From: Oscillospiraceae bacterium
GTDB taxonomy: Bacteria; Bacillota; Clostridia; Oscillospirales; Acutalibacteraceae
Assembly (NCBI GenBank): GCA_031280825.1
Contig: JAITGE010000039.1
Coordinates: 1-64,000 of the forward strand
Direction of reading: 5' to 3'
Length of the DNA stretch: 64,000 nt
In this document: piece after piece, positions 33,644 to 42,665 of the stretch
How positions within the stretch are numbered: the stretch's first letter is position 1
Layout of the letters: every line of letters begins with the position of its first letter
Translations under genes and position numbers: made by a program
Notes under the pieces: model-generated
Told to the model about the DNA's origin: nothing
The model's database searches: none
What the model saw: the letters and a program-made list of their open reading frames with translations, nothing else

Positions 33644-34597
33644 ATGGAATCCCGACAGGTTTTCATGGAAGAGCTGCTGCAACTGCCGCGCCGCAATCCG
33701 GCGGGGCACAAGAGTGATTTTGGGCACTTGCTAAGTGTTTGCGGCTGTCTGCATTACCCTGGGGCGGCGGTTTTGGCGGCGCGTGGCGCCGTGCGCTGCG
33801 GCGTTGGGCTGGTTACGGCTGCGTTCCCGTTGGCGGCTTACCCTGCCATTGCTCCGCAGGCGACAGAAACGCCGCTGCTGCCCTTGCCATCCAACCGCGC
33901 GGGAACGCTCCGTTTGGCGGCGCTGCCCGCGCTCAAGCAAGCTCTTTTTGGGAAGCAAGCGCTGCTGCTTGGCTGTGGGCTGGGGTTCAATGCTGATACC
34001 ATTGCCTTGACGGAGACGATGATAGCCGATTGCGTTTGCCCCGCCGTGTTAGACGCTGACGGACTGAACGCCGCCGCCGTCGGCATATGCGCGGGTGACG
34101 CGCATATACATTTCCTACGGAAAGCGCAAGCGCCGCTTGTTTTGACGCCGCATCCCGGTGAAATGGCGCGGCTCACCGGGATGAACGTTTCGGAGATTCA
34201 GCAAAACCGAACACAGGTCGCGCTTGATTTCGCGCGGGAAAACGGTGTGGTTTTGGTGCTGAAGGGCGAGAAAACAGTGGTTGCCGATGCAGACGGCGGG
34301 CGATATTATCGCAACACCACAGGGAACGACGGTATGGCGAAGGGCGGCAGCGGTGATTTGCTTGCCGGGATGCTTGCGTCATTTTTGGCGCAGGGGATGG
34401 TTCCTTTTGCGGCTGCCTGTTTTGCGGTATACTTGCACGGCTTGGCGGGCGACCGCGCCGCTGCGCGACTTTCGCGCCGTGGCATGACTCCGCATGATTG
34501 CATGGCGGAGCTGCCCATGCTGCTTTCCGATTTTGAGGCGGGGGATGGAACGCGGTATGAAAATCCTGAAAAAAAAGCGAATTCTGTGCGGATATAG
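33644..34597 (+). CDS. nnrD: ADP-dependent NAD(P)H-hydrate dehydratase
   Basis: 317 residues of the YjeF C-terminal (carbohydrate-kinase fold) domain. NPAGHKSDFGHLLSVCG, VLTPHPGEMARLTG and GNDGMAKGGSGDLLAGMLASF are the nucleotide and hydrate motifs. It repairs hydrated NAD(P)H. The epimerase domain (NnrE), often fused at the N-terminus, is absent. GAGG lies seven bases before the ATG. Its 3' end overlaps the lipoprotein gene. Confidence 0.94.
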   Translation: MESRQVFMEELLQLPRRNPAGHKSDFGHLLSVCGCLHYPGAAVLAARGAVRCGVGLVTAAFPLAAYPAIAPQATETPLLPLPSNRAGTLRLAALPALKQALFGKQALLLGCGLGFNADTIALTETMIADCVCPAVLDADGLNAAAVGICAGDAHIHFLRKAQAPLVLTPHPGEMARLTGMNVSEIQQNRTQVALDFARENGVVLVLKGEKTVVADADGGRYYRNTTGNDGMAKGGSGDLLAGMLASFLAQGMVPFAAACFAVYLHGLAGDRAAARLSRRGMTPHDCMAELPMLLSDFEAGDGTRYENPEKKANSVRI

Positions 34598-35093
34598 GAT
34601 GGTGATACTGCCGCTTCTGTTGATTTTACTGCTGAGTGGCTGCAAAAAAGAAGCTGTTGAATCACCTGCGCCACCCAACGCTTTTTCGGCTAATATAACG
34701 GTGCGAGCTGGCAAGGTTACAATGGAAGCCGCGTTGACGCAGGAAAGCCCGGGCTTGCTGTGTGTTGCCTTCACCGCGCCATCGGAGCTGAAGGGCTTGC
34801 GGCTGGAGCAAACGCCCACTGCCATAAAGTTAGCAATGGGCGAAATTGAACGCGAATGGCCGCCCGGCGCGTTGCCGGAGGCGGGCTTTTTGCCGTTGCT
34901 GCAGACCGCGCTTGCCCAAGCGCAACGCGCGGCGGCAGGCAAAGCGATTCCTATGGAGCACCGCAAGGATGACACTTGGCTGTTAAGGGGCGAGAGCGCC
35001 GGCTTTCCTTTTTCTGCGGTGTTCGCAGAAGACGGGGCGCTTCTGCGCCTGGAAGCGCCGGAAGCCGGTGTAGCTGTCGATTTAACCTACTAA
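34545..35093 (+). CDS. Putative lipoprotein of unknown function
   Basis: 182 residues. A basic N-terminus and a hydrophobic segment end in the lipobox LLSGC with Cys 33, then an Ala/Glu-rich domain of about 150 residues that was not recognised. It would be lipidated and exported. The ATG at 34545 has GAGG at six bases; ATG at 34557 is an alternative that only shortens the signal sequence. It overlaps the end of nnrD and, tail to tail, the secreted hydrolase gene. Confidence 0.7.
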   Translation: MERGMKILKKKRILCGYRMVILPLLLILLLSGCKKEAVESPAPPNAFSANITVRAGKVTMEAALTQESPGLLCVAFTAPSELKGLRLEQTPTAIKLAMGEIEREWPPGALPEAGFLPLLQTALAQAQRAAAGKAIPMEHRKDDTWLLRGESAGFPFSAVFAEDGALLRLEAPEAGVAVDLTY

Positions 35094-36596
35094 AGTGCTT
35101 GCGAGCAGCTCGAACGCGAACCTGGCGAAGCTCCAAAGTGACAGCCAAAGCTTGGCGGCAGGGGGAGGCTTCGCGGGGGCTTGCGTTGAAGGGATGAAGG
35201 TGTTATCCGGCAGTCGGGTAATAAACTGCGGATAGTTTGCGTCACTTGTGATTGTCGGCTGCGCGTCGCTGTAAATCAGAAAGTCGATAAAATCGGGATA
35301 TGCAAAGGTAAAATGAATCTGATCCTGCAAAAACCATGTTTGGTTGAGGAAGGCGCAGGTGGATGCGTCGATTTGCCGGTTAGGTGAGATGTGATTTTGT
35401 CCGTCATCAATTTTTTGCGTATAACGCGCGCCCAGTGTCTGCCCGTTATCGGCGCAGGTTGCGCCGCTGCTTTCCAATGCCGTATCAATCAGCCCGTCGG
35501 CGCTGACGTTGGCGCCGCTGAAGAAGGGCATCGACGGGAAGCCGTAGGAGGCGACTATCGACACTTTTGTGCCGTTTGCAGCCGCTTCGGCAAGCAAGGC
35601 GTCTGCCTTTGCGCCGGCGTTGTAGTGATAATCGTCGATCGTTCGGATAAAATCGACGTGCTTGTTATCTGCCAAAACTGCCGCCTTTGCGCTTTCGTAG
35701 TAGCGATCCGGCACAAAGCCCCACAGCGCTGGCCACTGCACAAACAGGGGGATCAGCGCGGCTTCGTAGATCCGATCGCCCGCGTTATCCAGCAAGACCT
35801 GCAGCGCGCCGGTCAGCGCTTCCAGCAACCCCGCTTGCTCCAGTACGGTGACGAGCGCGGCAACCAGATCCATTTCCGCGCCGCCCTGGTTGGTTACCAG
35901 GCTGCGGATGAGATTTGCCGTCGCCGGTGCACTTAAATGCAGATTTTTGCTGAACAGCTCGCCCAGCAGTGTCAGCCCGTTGTGCGCCGACATGATGGGA
36001 ACCAGATGATCGATCGCGTCCGAACCGAACTGTGCCAGATAGGCTGTGGCAACCAGACCGCCTTCGCTGAAATAGAGCAGCGCGACCTTTTCGTGCCCCG
36101 TCAGCGCCCGCACCAGTTGAATATATTCATGCAGCTGCCGCGCGCTTTCCATTGGGTCAAGCCGCCAATCGTAGCGAAAGCCGAAGTTTTTATCCTGCCT
36201 GTGATCCTGCGTTGGCGCGGCGTAGGGGTTGGAAATGGGCGCAATGCTTTTGCCCCTTTCGTCGCATTGCAGATGCCCGAAAAGACTGTAAGCAAGGCTT
36301 GCGATGGCGTCCGCGCCGGCTTCCCAGCTGTGCAGGGCGACTGCCTTGAGGATGCTTCGCGCCATGGGCAAAAGCGCCTCTTGGATGTGCGCTGTGTCCG
36401 CTACATCCACCTGCTCCTCCGCCGCCGTCCCCGCGTTGCGGCGCAGCGGTGCGCCGATGCCCTCAATGTACACGCGCGGGATCTCCGCGCACGCGCAGGA
36501 TTCGCTTCCAGCCGCAAAGGGTCCGGTCGCGAGGCAACCGAGCAGCAGCGCGGCGGCGGTGATCCAAGCTAAGCCTTTGCAAATCACAGTTTTCAT
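35082..36596 (-). CDS. Secreted LCAT/lipase-like alpha/beta hydrolase
   Basis: 504 residues with a signal peptide (CKGLAWITAAALLLGCLA). A run like LCAT/PDAT lipases follows: FGFRYDWRLDPMESARQL, then the probable nucleophile elbow LLYFSEGGLVATAYLAQFG. The elbow is F-S-E-G-G instead of G-x-S-x-G, keeping the Ser but not the first Gly. A late Asp and the NGTKVSIVASYG strand are present. The C-terminus has a Pro-rich stretch and a hydrophobic end. It may be an extracellular lipid or ester hydrolase; activity is uncertain. ATG at 36596 has GAGAGGGG upstream. Confidence 0.65.
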   Translation of the reverse strand: MKTVICKGLAWITAAALLLGCLATGPFAAGSESCACAEIPRVYIEGIGAPLRRNAGTAAEEQVDVADTAHIQEALLPMARSILKAVALHSWEAGADAIASLAYSLFGHLQCDERGKSIAPISNPYAAPTQDHRQDKNFGFRYDWRLDPMESARQLHEYIQLVRALTGHEKVALLYFSEGGLVATAYLAQFGSDAIDHLVPIMSAHNGLTLLGELFSKNLHLSAPATANLIRSLVTNQGGAEMDLVAALVTVLEQAGLLEALTGALQVLLDNAGDRIYEAALIPLFVQWPALWGFVPDRYYESAKAAVLADNKHVDFIRTIDDYHYNAGAKADALLAEAAANGTKVSIVASYGFPSMPFFSGANVSADGLIDTALESSGATCADNGQTLGARYTQKIDDGQNHISPNRQIDASTCAFLNQTWFLQDQIHFTFAYPDFIDFLIYSDAQPTITSDANYPQFITRLPDNTFIPSTQAPAKPPPAAKLWLSLWSFARFAFELLASTLVG

Positions 36597-36629
36597 GCAA
36601 AATACCCCTCTCAAAAACGAACTGACGCA

Positions 36630-36658
36630 AGTATAGCATGAAAAGAAACGAAAAACAA
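36630..36658 (-). promoter_or_regulatory. Promoter of the secreted hydrolase gene
   Basis: Minus-strand TTGTTT (36653–36658), 17 bases ending TGC, TATACT (36630–36635). Confidence 0.7.
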
Positions 36659-36718
36659 GACCGGTTGAAATAAAAATTGGGTGTATTGCGGAATCGGTTG
36701 CGACAGTTGAATTTTTTC

Positions 36719-36746
36719 TTGCAAAATTTGCGGAATGTGCTATGAT
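36719..36746 (+). promoter_or_regulatory. Promoter of the ArsB/NhaD-type transporter gene
   Basis: TTGCAA (36719–36724), 16 bases ending TGC, TATGAT (36741–36746), about 30 bases before the ATG. Confidence 0.7.
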
Positions 36747-36781
36747 ATTCGGGATGTTTTTTTAGAGGGGAATGTGTTTAC

Positions 36782-38104
36782 ATGTCGTTTTTTGTCAATT
36801 TGATCGGTGGCAGGCAGATGCTTGTCGCGCTGATTCTCTTTGGGCTGACGTATTTGGGGATGCTGTTTTTTTCGCGGGCGAGGGCGTATATCGCGCTTGG
36901 CTCAGCGGCTCTGTTCGTGCTTTTGGGTATTTTACCGTGGAGGGAGATTCCCGGTGCGGTCAATTGGAACGTTATTCTGATGATTGCCGGCACGATGGGC
37001 ACGGTTTCGCTCTTTATCGCCAGCAAAATGCCCGCCAAAATGGCGGATTGGCTGATTGATAAATCCCCCAACATGAAATGGGCGGTGATCTGGCTTTCTG
37101 TTTTTGCCGGTGTGATTTCCGCGTTTGTTGATAATGTCGCGACGGTTTTGATGATTGCGCCCGTGGCGATTGATATTGCGAAGAAGCTCAAAATATCGCC
37201 TGTGCCGAGTATCATTGCCATCGCGATCGCTTCGAACTTACAGGGTGCGGCGACGCTTGTGGGCGACACGACCTCTATCCTGCTTGCCGGTGAAGCGGAT
37301 ATGAATTTTTTGGATTTCTTTTTCTTTAAGCCGGCGGGAGCGGCGCACGGGGGCTTGGGGCTGTTCTGGATTGTCCAGGTCGCCTTCCTTGCGGCGACGG
37401 GTTTTCTTTTTCTCTTTTTTCGCAGGGAGAAGCAGCCGATCCACCTGGAGGAGCGCACGCTGGTCAAGGATTACATCCCCACGGTGCTGTTACTTTCCAC
37501 GATTGTTGCGCTCATTTTGGTGTCCTTCCTGCCGCAAAGCATTCCGCTGCCCAAGGAGATCAACGGCATCATCTGCATGGCGGTTTTCCTGATCGGTGTG
37601 ATGATTTACGGGTTCAGGAGCGATATGATTAAAATCGCTTTCAAAGAGATGGATTATTTCACGCTTCTGCTGCTTGCGGGGCTGTTTGTAATTATCAAAG
37701 GCATCACCGCCGCAGGGGCGATAGACGCCATCGGCGAGGTCTTTAAAACCGTGAGCGCGGGCAACGTCTTCCTTCTATACACGATTTTGGTGTGGTTCTC
37801 CGTCCTTATCTCCGCCTTCGTGGATAACATCCCTTATGTCGCCACAATGCTCCCTGTCGTCACGCTTTTGGCGACGAAGCTGGGTGTTTCGCCCTACATC
37901 CTTTATTTCGGGCTGCTCTCGGGCGCGACGCTTGGCGGCAACCTGACGCCCATCGGCGCTTCGGCCAATATTGCCGGGCTGGGCATCCTGCGCAGGGAGG
38001 GGCATCACGTGAAGGCAAAGCAATTTATGAAAATGAGCGTTCCTTATACCCTCACGGCGGTGCTGGTCGGCTATTTGTTGGTTTGGTTTTGCTGGAAGCC
38101 GTAA
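36782..38104 (+). CDS. ArsB/NhaD-type ion transporter (IT superfamily)
   Basis: 440 residues with about 11 membrane helices in two inverted halves. Each half holds the related signature ISAFVDN (VITVLMIAP-like after the first, IPYVATMLPV after the second), and GATLGGNLTPIGASANI is the second-half pore motif. The family includes arsenite exporters, Na+/H+ antiporters and citrate carriers. The substrate cannot be read from sequence, and no ars genes flank it. It is flanked by its own promoter and a strong terminator. Confidence 0.85.
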   Translation: MSFFVNLIGGRQMLVALILFGLTYLGMLFFSRARAYIALGSAALFVLLGILPWREIPGAVNWNVILMIAGTMGTVSLFIASKMPAKMADWLIDKSPNMKWAVIWLSVFAGVISAFVDNVATVLMIAPVAIDIAKKLKISPVPSIIAIAIASNLQGAATLVGDTTSILLAGEADMNFLDFFFFKPAGAAHGGLGLFWIVQVAFLAATGFLFLFFRREKQPIHLEERTLVKDYIPTVLLLSTIVALILVSFLPQSIPLPKEINGIICMAVFLIGVMIYGFRSDMIKIAFKEMDYFTLLLLAGLFVIIKGITAAGAIDAIGEVFKTVSAGNVFLLYTILVWFSVLISAFVDNIPYVATMLPVVTLLATKLGVSPYILYFGLLSGATLGGNLTPIGASANIAGLGILRREGHHVKAKQFMKMSVPYTLTAVLVGYLLVWFCWKP

Positions 38105-38123
38105 GGAAGCCGTGTGCCGCGAA

Positions 38124-38175
38124 GGCAAAAAACAACCGTCCACCCCTGTGCGGGGGCGGGCGGTTGTTTTTTGCC
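38124..38175 (+). terminator. Strong intrinsic terminator after the transporter gene
   Basis: GGCAAAAAACAACCG (38124–38138) pairs with CGGTTGTTTTTTGCC (38161–38175), with an inner CCCC/GGGG stem. The A- and T-runs are on both sides, so it can act bidirectionally. Confidence 0.88.
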
Positions 38176-38211
38176 CGGTTGAACGAGCCGGGCGGATCTT
38201 TTGGATTGTGC

Positions 38212-38240
38212 TTGCATATGCGCGGCGTTTGTGCTATACT
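38212..38240 (+). promoter_or_regulatory. Promoter of the split transketolase genes
   Basis: TTGCAT (38212–38217), 17 bases ending TGC, TATACT (38235–38240). Confidence 0.8.
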
Positions 38241-38273
38241 GCAAGCATAACGATGAGAAACGGAGAGGGGCAC

Positions 38274-39116
38274 ATGGACGCACAACGCAGGCTAGAGCTG
38301 CGCCGCTTGGCGGAGCGGGCGCGCATGGGGATCATCGAAGGGGTATTTCACGCGAAATCCGGTCATCCGGGCGGGTCGCTTTCGTCGGCGGATTTGCTGA
38401 CGTATCTTTATTTTGAACAAATGCGCATTGATACGAAAAATTCAAAGTGGGAGGGGCGCGACCGCTTTGTGCTTTCAAAGGGGCATGTCGCGCCGGGTCT
38501 GTATGCTGTGCTGGCGCTGCGCGGATTTTTTCCGGTGGAGGCGCTTAAAACGCTGCGCAAGAACGGATCGTTTCTGCAGGGACATCCGAGCATGAAGCTG
38601 ACCCCGGGGGTGGATATGTCCACCGGTTCGCTGGGGCAGGGGATTTCCGCCGCCGCCGGCATAGCGCTGGGAGCAAAGCTCGCCGGGCAGGATATCGTGA
38701 CCTATGCGCTGCTGGGCGACGGTGAAATTCAGGAGGGGCAGGTCTGGGAAGCGGCGATGTTTGCCGCCGCCAAGGGACTGGATCACCTGATTGCGATTGT
38801 GGATAATAATAATTTGCAGATCGACGGCGCGGTCGCCGAGGTCAATTCCCCCTATCCGATCCCTGAAAAATTCGCCGCCTTTGGCTGGAATACGATCGAA
38901 GCGGACGCGCACGATTTTGATGCGCTCGAAGCCGCATTTACGCAGGCGAAGGCATTCAACGGCAAACCAAGCGTGATCATTATGAAGAGCATCAAAGGCA
39001 AGGGGGTCAGCTTCATGGAGGATCAAGCCGCCTGGCACGGCACCGCGCCGAACGCGGAGCAATATACCGCCGCGATGCAGGAAATAGAAGCCCGTCTCGC
39101 GGCGTTGGCAAAATAA
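38274..39116 (+). CDS. Transketolase, N-terminal subunit
   Basis: 280 residues carrying the thiamine-diphosphate-binding half of transketolase: SGHPGGSLSSADLLTYLYF, LSKGHVAPGLYAVL, the GDGEIQEGQVWEA Mg/ThDP motif and VDNNNLQIDG. It works with the C-terminal subunit 15 bases downstream in the non-oxidative pentose phosphate pathway. GGAGAGGGG precedes the ATG at 38274. Confidence 0.93.
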   Translation: MDAQRRLELRRLAERARMGIIEGVFHAKSGHPGGSLSSADLLTYLYFEQMRIDTKNSKWEGRDRFVLSKGHVAPGLYAVLALRGFFPVEALKTLRKNGSFLQGHPSMKLTPGVDMSTGSLGQGISAAAGIALGAKLAGQDIVTYALLGDGEIQEGQVWEAAMFAAAKGLDHLIAIVDNNNLQIDGAVAEVNSPYPIPEKFAAFGWNTIEADAHDFDALEAAFTQAKAFNGKPSVIIMKSIKGKGVSFMEDQAAWHGTAPNAEQYTAAMQEIEARLAALAK

Positions 39117-39131
39117 GGGGAGGGAAAGACG

Positions 39132-40079
39132 ATGGCTGAAATCAAAAAAACCGCTACCCGCGACTCCTACGGCAGGGCGCTGGTGGATTTGGGCGCGCAG
39201 AACGAGAAGCTGATCGTGCTGGATGCCGACCTTGCCGCCGCGACAAAGACCGGAATGTTCAAAAAGGCGTACCCGGATCGCTTTTTTGATTGCGGCATTG
39301 CCGAATGCAATTTGATGGGCGTCGCCGCCGGGCTTTCGACCATGGGGTACACTGTGTTTGCCAGCTCCTTTGCCATGTTTGCCGCCGGGCGGGCGTTTGA
39401 GCAGGTGCGTAATACGATTGGATATCCGCATTTGAATGTCAACATCGGCGCGACACACGCGGGCATATCTGTGGGCGAGGATGGCGCTAGCCATCAATGC
39501 TGCGAGGATATCGCTCTTATGCGCACGATTCCCGGCATGACGGTGATCAACCCGGCGGATGACCGCGAGGCCTACACCGCCGTGTTGGCGGCGGCGAAGC
39601 TGCAAGGACCTGTGTATCTGCGCTTTGGGCGCTTGGCTGTGCCGCATTTGTTTGGCGACGATTACGCCATCGAAATCGGCAAGGGCGTGCAGCTGCGCGG
39701 CGGCAAGGATGTGACGATCGCCGCCACGGGCTTGATGGTGGGGGAAGCCATTGCGGCGGCGGAAGCCTTGGCGGCTGAGGGGATTGACGCGCGGCTGCTG
39801 AATATCCATACGATCAAGCCGCTGGATCTGGACATACTAACTGAGGCGGCGCGGGAAACCGGCGCGATTGTCACGGCGGAGGAGCATAGCGTCATCGGCG
39901 GTCTGGGCGGCGCTGTCGCCGAGGGCTTGGCGGGCGTTTGCCCGGTGCCTGTGCTGCGTGTGGGTGTTGAGGATACTTTTGGCGCATCCGGTCCCGCGTT
40001 GGAGATGCTGCGCGTGTATGGGCTGGAGGCCGAGCATATTGCCGCCAAAGCAAAGCGGGCTATCGCGATGAAGCAGTGA
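39132..40079 (+). CDS. Transketolase, C-terminal subunit
   Basis: 315 residues with the pyrimidine-binding and C-terminal transketolase domains: DADLAAATKT, FDCGIAECNLMGVAAGLSTMG (the ThDP Glu), FAMFAAGRAFEQVR, GEDGASHQCCEDIALMRTIPG and a VTAEEHSVIGGLGGAVAE domain-3 strand. It pairs with the gene just upstream; a 1-deoxyxylulose-5-phosphate synthase role is unlikely because the two-subunit split is typical of transketolase. Confidence 0.93.
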   Translation: MAEIKKTATRDSYGRALVDLGAQNEKLIVLDADLAAATKTGMFKKAYPDRFFDCGIAECNLMGVAAGLSTMGYTVFASSFAMFAAGRAFEQVRNTIGYPHLNVNIGATHAGISVGEDGASHQCCEDIALMRTIPGMTVINPADDREAYTAVLAAAKLQGPVYLRFGRLAVPHLFGDDYAIEIGKGVQLRGGKDVTIAATGLMVGEAIAAAEALAAEGIDARLLNIHTIKPLDLDILTEAARETGAIVTAEEHSVIGGLGGAVAEGLAGVCPVPVLRVGVEDTFGASGPALEMLRVYGLEAEHIAAKAKRAIAMKQ

Positions 40080-40139
40080 AGCTTGTTGACAGAGGCTTTT
40101 TGTGTGCGAGTAGGCTAGCGTTGATGGGAGGTGCTTAAA

Positions 40140-40283
40140 ATGCCGAACAGCGCGGAAATGATTGAGCAGTTGGCGAAGCAGTTGGAGCGTCATATCATAT
40201 TGGAAATGGCACAGGAATGTGAAACCTTGGAGGAATTGATCGAAAAGCTCAAGGCGGTTATCAGAAGCAACAGCGGCAAGTGA
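40140..40283 (+). CDS. 47-residue helical small protein
   Basis: A 47-codon frame starts ATG at 40140, eight bases after GGGAGG, and ends TGA at 40281–40283. The product (PNSAEMIEQLAKQLERHI… , ending AVIRSNSGK) is charged and almost entirely predicted helix, with heptad-like Leu/Ile spacing. A possible TTGACA lies at 40086–40091 but no convincing -10. It sits between transketolase and a large membrane protein gene. Function unknown; the ribosome site and coding composition support a real gene. Confidence 0.65.
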   Translation: MPNSAEMIEQLAKQLERHIILEMAQECETLEELIEKLKAVIRSNSGK

Positions 40284-40344
40284 AATGGGAACGGGCGGCG
40301 GTAACGTCGCCCGTGCCCTGCCTTGGCGGGAGCGGGGGAAAATC

Positions 40345-42174
40345 ATGGCGCAGATGAAAAAAGTGCAGCTGAAGCTGCTGCTGGTTTTGCTGGCGGCGGT
40401 GCTGGTGTTTGTCGCCTGTGGCGTGTTGCTGCTGGTGCATTTTTTGGGCGAAAAGCCTGCGGACGACATCGTTGTGCTTTACTCCAAGGGCGGGCAGCAG
40501 CTTTATTTGCAGGCGCGGGGGGATGTGGTCGCCTTGCAGGCGCGGGAATCAAAGCGGCAGTTTTTTTCTGACGGCGGCGGTGGCTTGTACTATGACGCGG
40601 TGACGGAGGAGGGGCTTGCGCTGCGTTTTTGCGATTTAACGGATGCCTCCGCCCGCAAAAACGGCGGCGTTTTGGTTGCGGAGAATGTAGAGCCTTTTTG
40701 GGCTGCTGAGGCTACGGGGAGGTATTGCGTTTACCAAGTCGGTAAGCGTCTGTTGTGTTACGATGCGGTGGAAGCGGAAAGCGAGGAGATGACAAACGGC
40801 GCAGAGACGCTCTATGCGGGAGCGGGACAGCCTGCCGTGTTTTTCACAAAAATGGAGGGCATACAGCGCGTTCTGTTCCGCTGCGTGCCGGGGCAGCCGC
40901 CCGAGCGCATTGCGGCGGGCGTTGCGGAGCTGTATTTTTATGACGGCGCGCGTGACGCGTGCGTGCTTTATTTGATGAAGACGGGCGAAAATAGCGTTTT
41001 GGCATCGGTCGGCGTGCGCGGCGCGGCGCGCGAGATTGCACAGAATCCCGCGCAGGTGTTCTTTGAAAGGTATGTGCCGGGCGGTAATCTCTATTATTTT
41101 GCGAACGGGGCGCAAACGGCGGGCGTGGGCATTATACTGGAGGATCCGCAGGCTGCGGCGGACGCGGCGCTGACCGAGCCGAAGCGAGAGGATTACTGGA
41201 ACGGTTTACTTACGGGATATTTCGGCGAGCAGCAATACAAAGCCGCTCAACGGGCATACAGTGAAAAGCAGGAGCGGGATGCGCTGCGGGCAAACTTGAG
41301 ACGGCTGCTGCAGGCGCTACCCAACGGGCAAGCGCGGCAAACGCTTTTTGTGGATGACGGTTCCGCCGCGCACAAGCTGGCGGAGGGCGTGGCGGCGGAT
41401 ATTGTTTCTATGCGCGCCAAGGGTCGCCCGGCAGTGCTTTATGAAAAAAACATGCTTGTGGCGCAGCAAGACGCGCAAACCGTGACGCTGGAAGAAATGC
41501 TGCGGCTTTGGAGGGATGGCGGCGAGGCGACCGTGGCGGAGGCTTTGGGGCGGTTGGCAGGGCAAGTGACGCAAAACGCGGGGGTATATCTGGCGCAGCT
41601 CACGGTTTCCGGCGCGAGCGAGGTGCAGTTTGCCGCCGCGCGCATGGCGGGGAGCGAATGCGTTTTTTTTCCGGAAGGCGAGCTTTTGCTTTATGCCGAA
41701 CCGGAAGCCGTGGGGGGCAAGCAGATGCTTTACGCATACGGATTGACGGAATATGGCGTTTCGGAACGCAAGCTGGTGGACAGCTCCGTGACGGAAACAC
41801 TCCCGGCGCTGGCGGGGCTTTACTATCAAAAGCAGGAGCCGGGTGTGGAGAGCAAGACGCTGTTTTACTATGACGGCACAAAATCCGAGCGGCTTGTGCC
41901 TCATGTGGACGCATCTTATTTTGCGCAGAGCGAAGCGTTGCTGGTGGTCGCCGGCGCGGTGAAGAATCAGCAGGGCGCACTTTGGCTTTGCCGCGGCGCT
42001 GAAGGCTGGAAGGTGGCGGACGACGCAAAGGTGGGCAGTGTTCACACGGCAGCGGACCGCGCTTACTATATTGCCGGCACAAAGAACGGCAGTGGCAGCT
42101 TGATGCTTTGCGTGATGGGTAAAACGCCTGTGGTGCTGGATACGGAAATCACGGAGATCGTTGCGGCATACTAG
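40345..42174 (+). CDS. Large membrane-anchored protein of unknown function
   Basis: 609 residues. A basic N-terminus and one membrane helix (about 8–33) are followed by a large, beta-rich extracytoplasmic domain with repeated short Tyr/Asp/Gly-containing strands (for example FFSDGGGGLYYDAVTEEGLAL, LFYYDGTKSERLVPHVDASY, RAYYIAGTKNGSGSLMLCV). This suggests a beta-propeller-like fold in two parts split by a helical insert at about 275–420. No family was recognised. ATG at 40345 was chosen over 40285 for its position before the membrane helix. It lies 29 bases before the DivIVA-like gene. Confidence 0.65.
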   Translation: MAQMKKVQLKLLLVLLAAVLVFVACGVLLLVHFLGEKPADDIVVLYSKGGQQLYLQARGDVVALQARESKRQFFSDGGGGLYYDAVTEEGLALRFCDLTDASARKNGGVLVAENVEPFWAAEATGRYCVYQVGKRLLCYDAVEAESEEMTNGAETLYAGAGQPAVFFTKMEGIQRVLFRCVPGQPPERIAAGVAELYFYDGARDACVLYLMKTGENSVLASVGVRGAAREIAQNPAQVFFERYVPGGNLYYFANGAQTAGVGIILEDPQAAADAALTEPKREDYWNGLLTGYFGEQQYKAAQRAYSEKQERDALRANLRRLLQALPNGQARQTLFVDDGSAAHKLAEGVAADIVSMRAKGRPAVLYEKNMLVAQQDAQTVTLEEMLRLWRDGGEATVAEALGRLAGQVTQNAGVYLAQLTVSGASEVQFAAARMAGSECVFFPEGELLLYAEPEAVGGKQMLYAYGLTEYGVSERKLVDSSVTETLPALAGLYYQKQEPGVESKTLFYYDGTKSERLVPHVDASYFAQSEALLVVAGAVKNQQGALWLCRGAEGWKVADDAKVGSVHTAADRAYYIAGTKNGSGSLMLCVMGKTPVVLDTEITEIVAAY

Positions 42175-42203
42175 CACATTAAATCTTAAGGCGCGGGGGA
42201 AGC

Positions 42204-42635
42204 ATGGCACACAAGGATGGCGATTATTTTCGCGTTGCGCGGTTTGGCGGTTTTCAGAAGGAGGACGTCATGCGCTACATAGACGGTCTGGAGCAAAAGC
42301 TGCACGCCCAGCGGCAGGCGGCAGACGCTTGCGCGGTCGCGTTGCGGCAGGCGCGGCTTGCGCGCCTGCGGGGGCAGGAGCAGGCTCGTTTGGCGCAGCG
42401 CCAGGCGCAGGCGGCTGTGCGCGTGCAGGAGGAGCTGCGCCGTTTTGGCGAACAGCTGAGCGAAGCGCAGCGTGTGGCGGCGGAAATCGAAAAGGAGAAT
42501 GTTCACCTGCGGCGGCGCATTCGTGCGCTGGAAGGACCGATTGCCGAGGAAGCCCCTGTCGTGCCGCTGGAGCAGCTGACGTTTGCCTACTTTTTGGAAG
42601 CCCTGGAAACGGAAGAAGACGTGCCGGGCGGATAA
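42204..42635 (+). CDS. DivIVA-like coiled-coil protein
   Basis: 143 residues. The start FGGFQKEDVMRYIDGLEQKL resembles the DivIVA N-terminal motif (x-F-x-K-x-D-V-x-x-Y-I). A coiled coil rich in Gln/Ala/Arg at about 25–110 follows, then a short acidic end. It is much shorter than the DivIVA at 17490–18389, so it may be a paralogue that anchors to a partner, possibly the membrane protein encoded just upstream. Specific role unknown. Confidence 0.7.
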   Translation: MAHKDGDYFRVARFGGFQKEDVMRYIDGLEQKLHAQRQAADACAVALRQARLARLRGQEQARLAQRQAQAAVRVQEELRRFGEQLSEAQRVAAEIEKENVHLRRRIRALEGPIAEEAPVVPLEQLTFAYFLEALETEEDVPGG

Positions 42636-42665
42636 TCGCGGCGCGCGGAGTATATAGGGGGAAAT

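Noticed and set aside
38475..39809. 444-codon minus-strand frame
   Set aside because: Antisense to both transketolase subunits; no start signal or recognisable motif.
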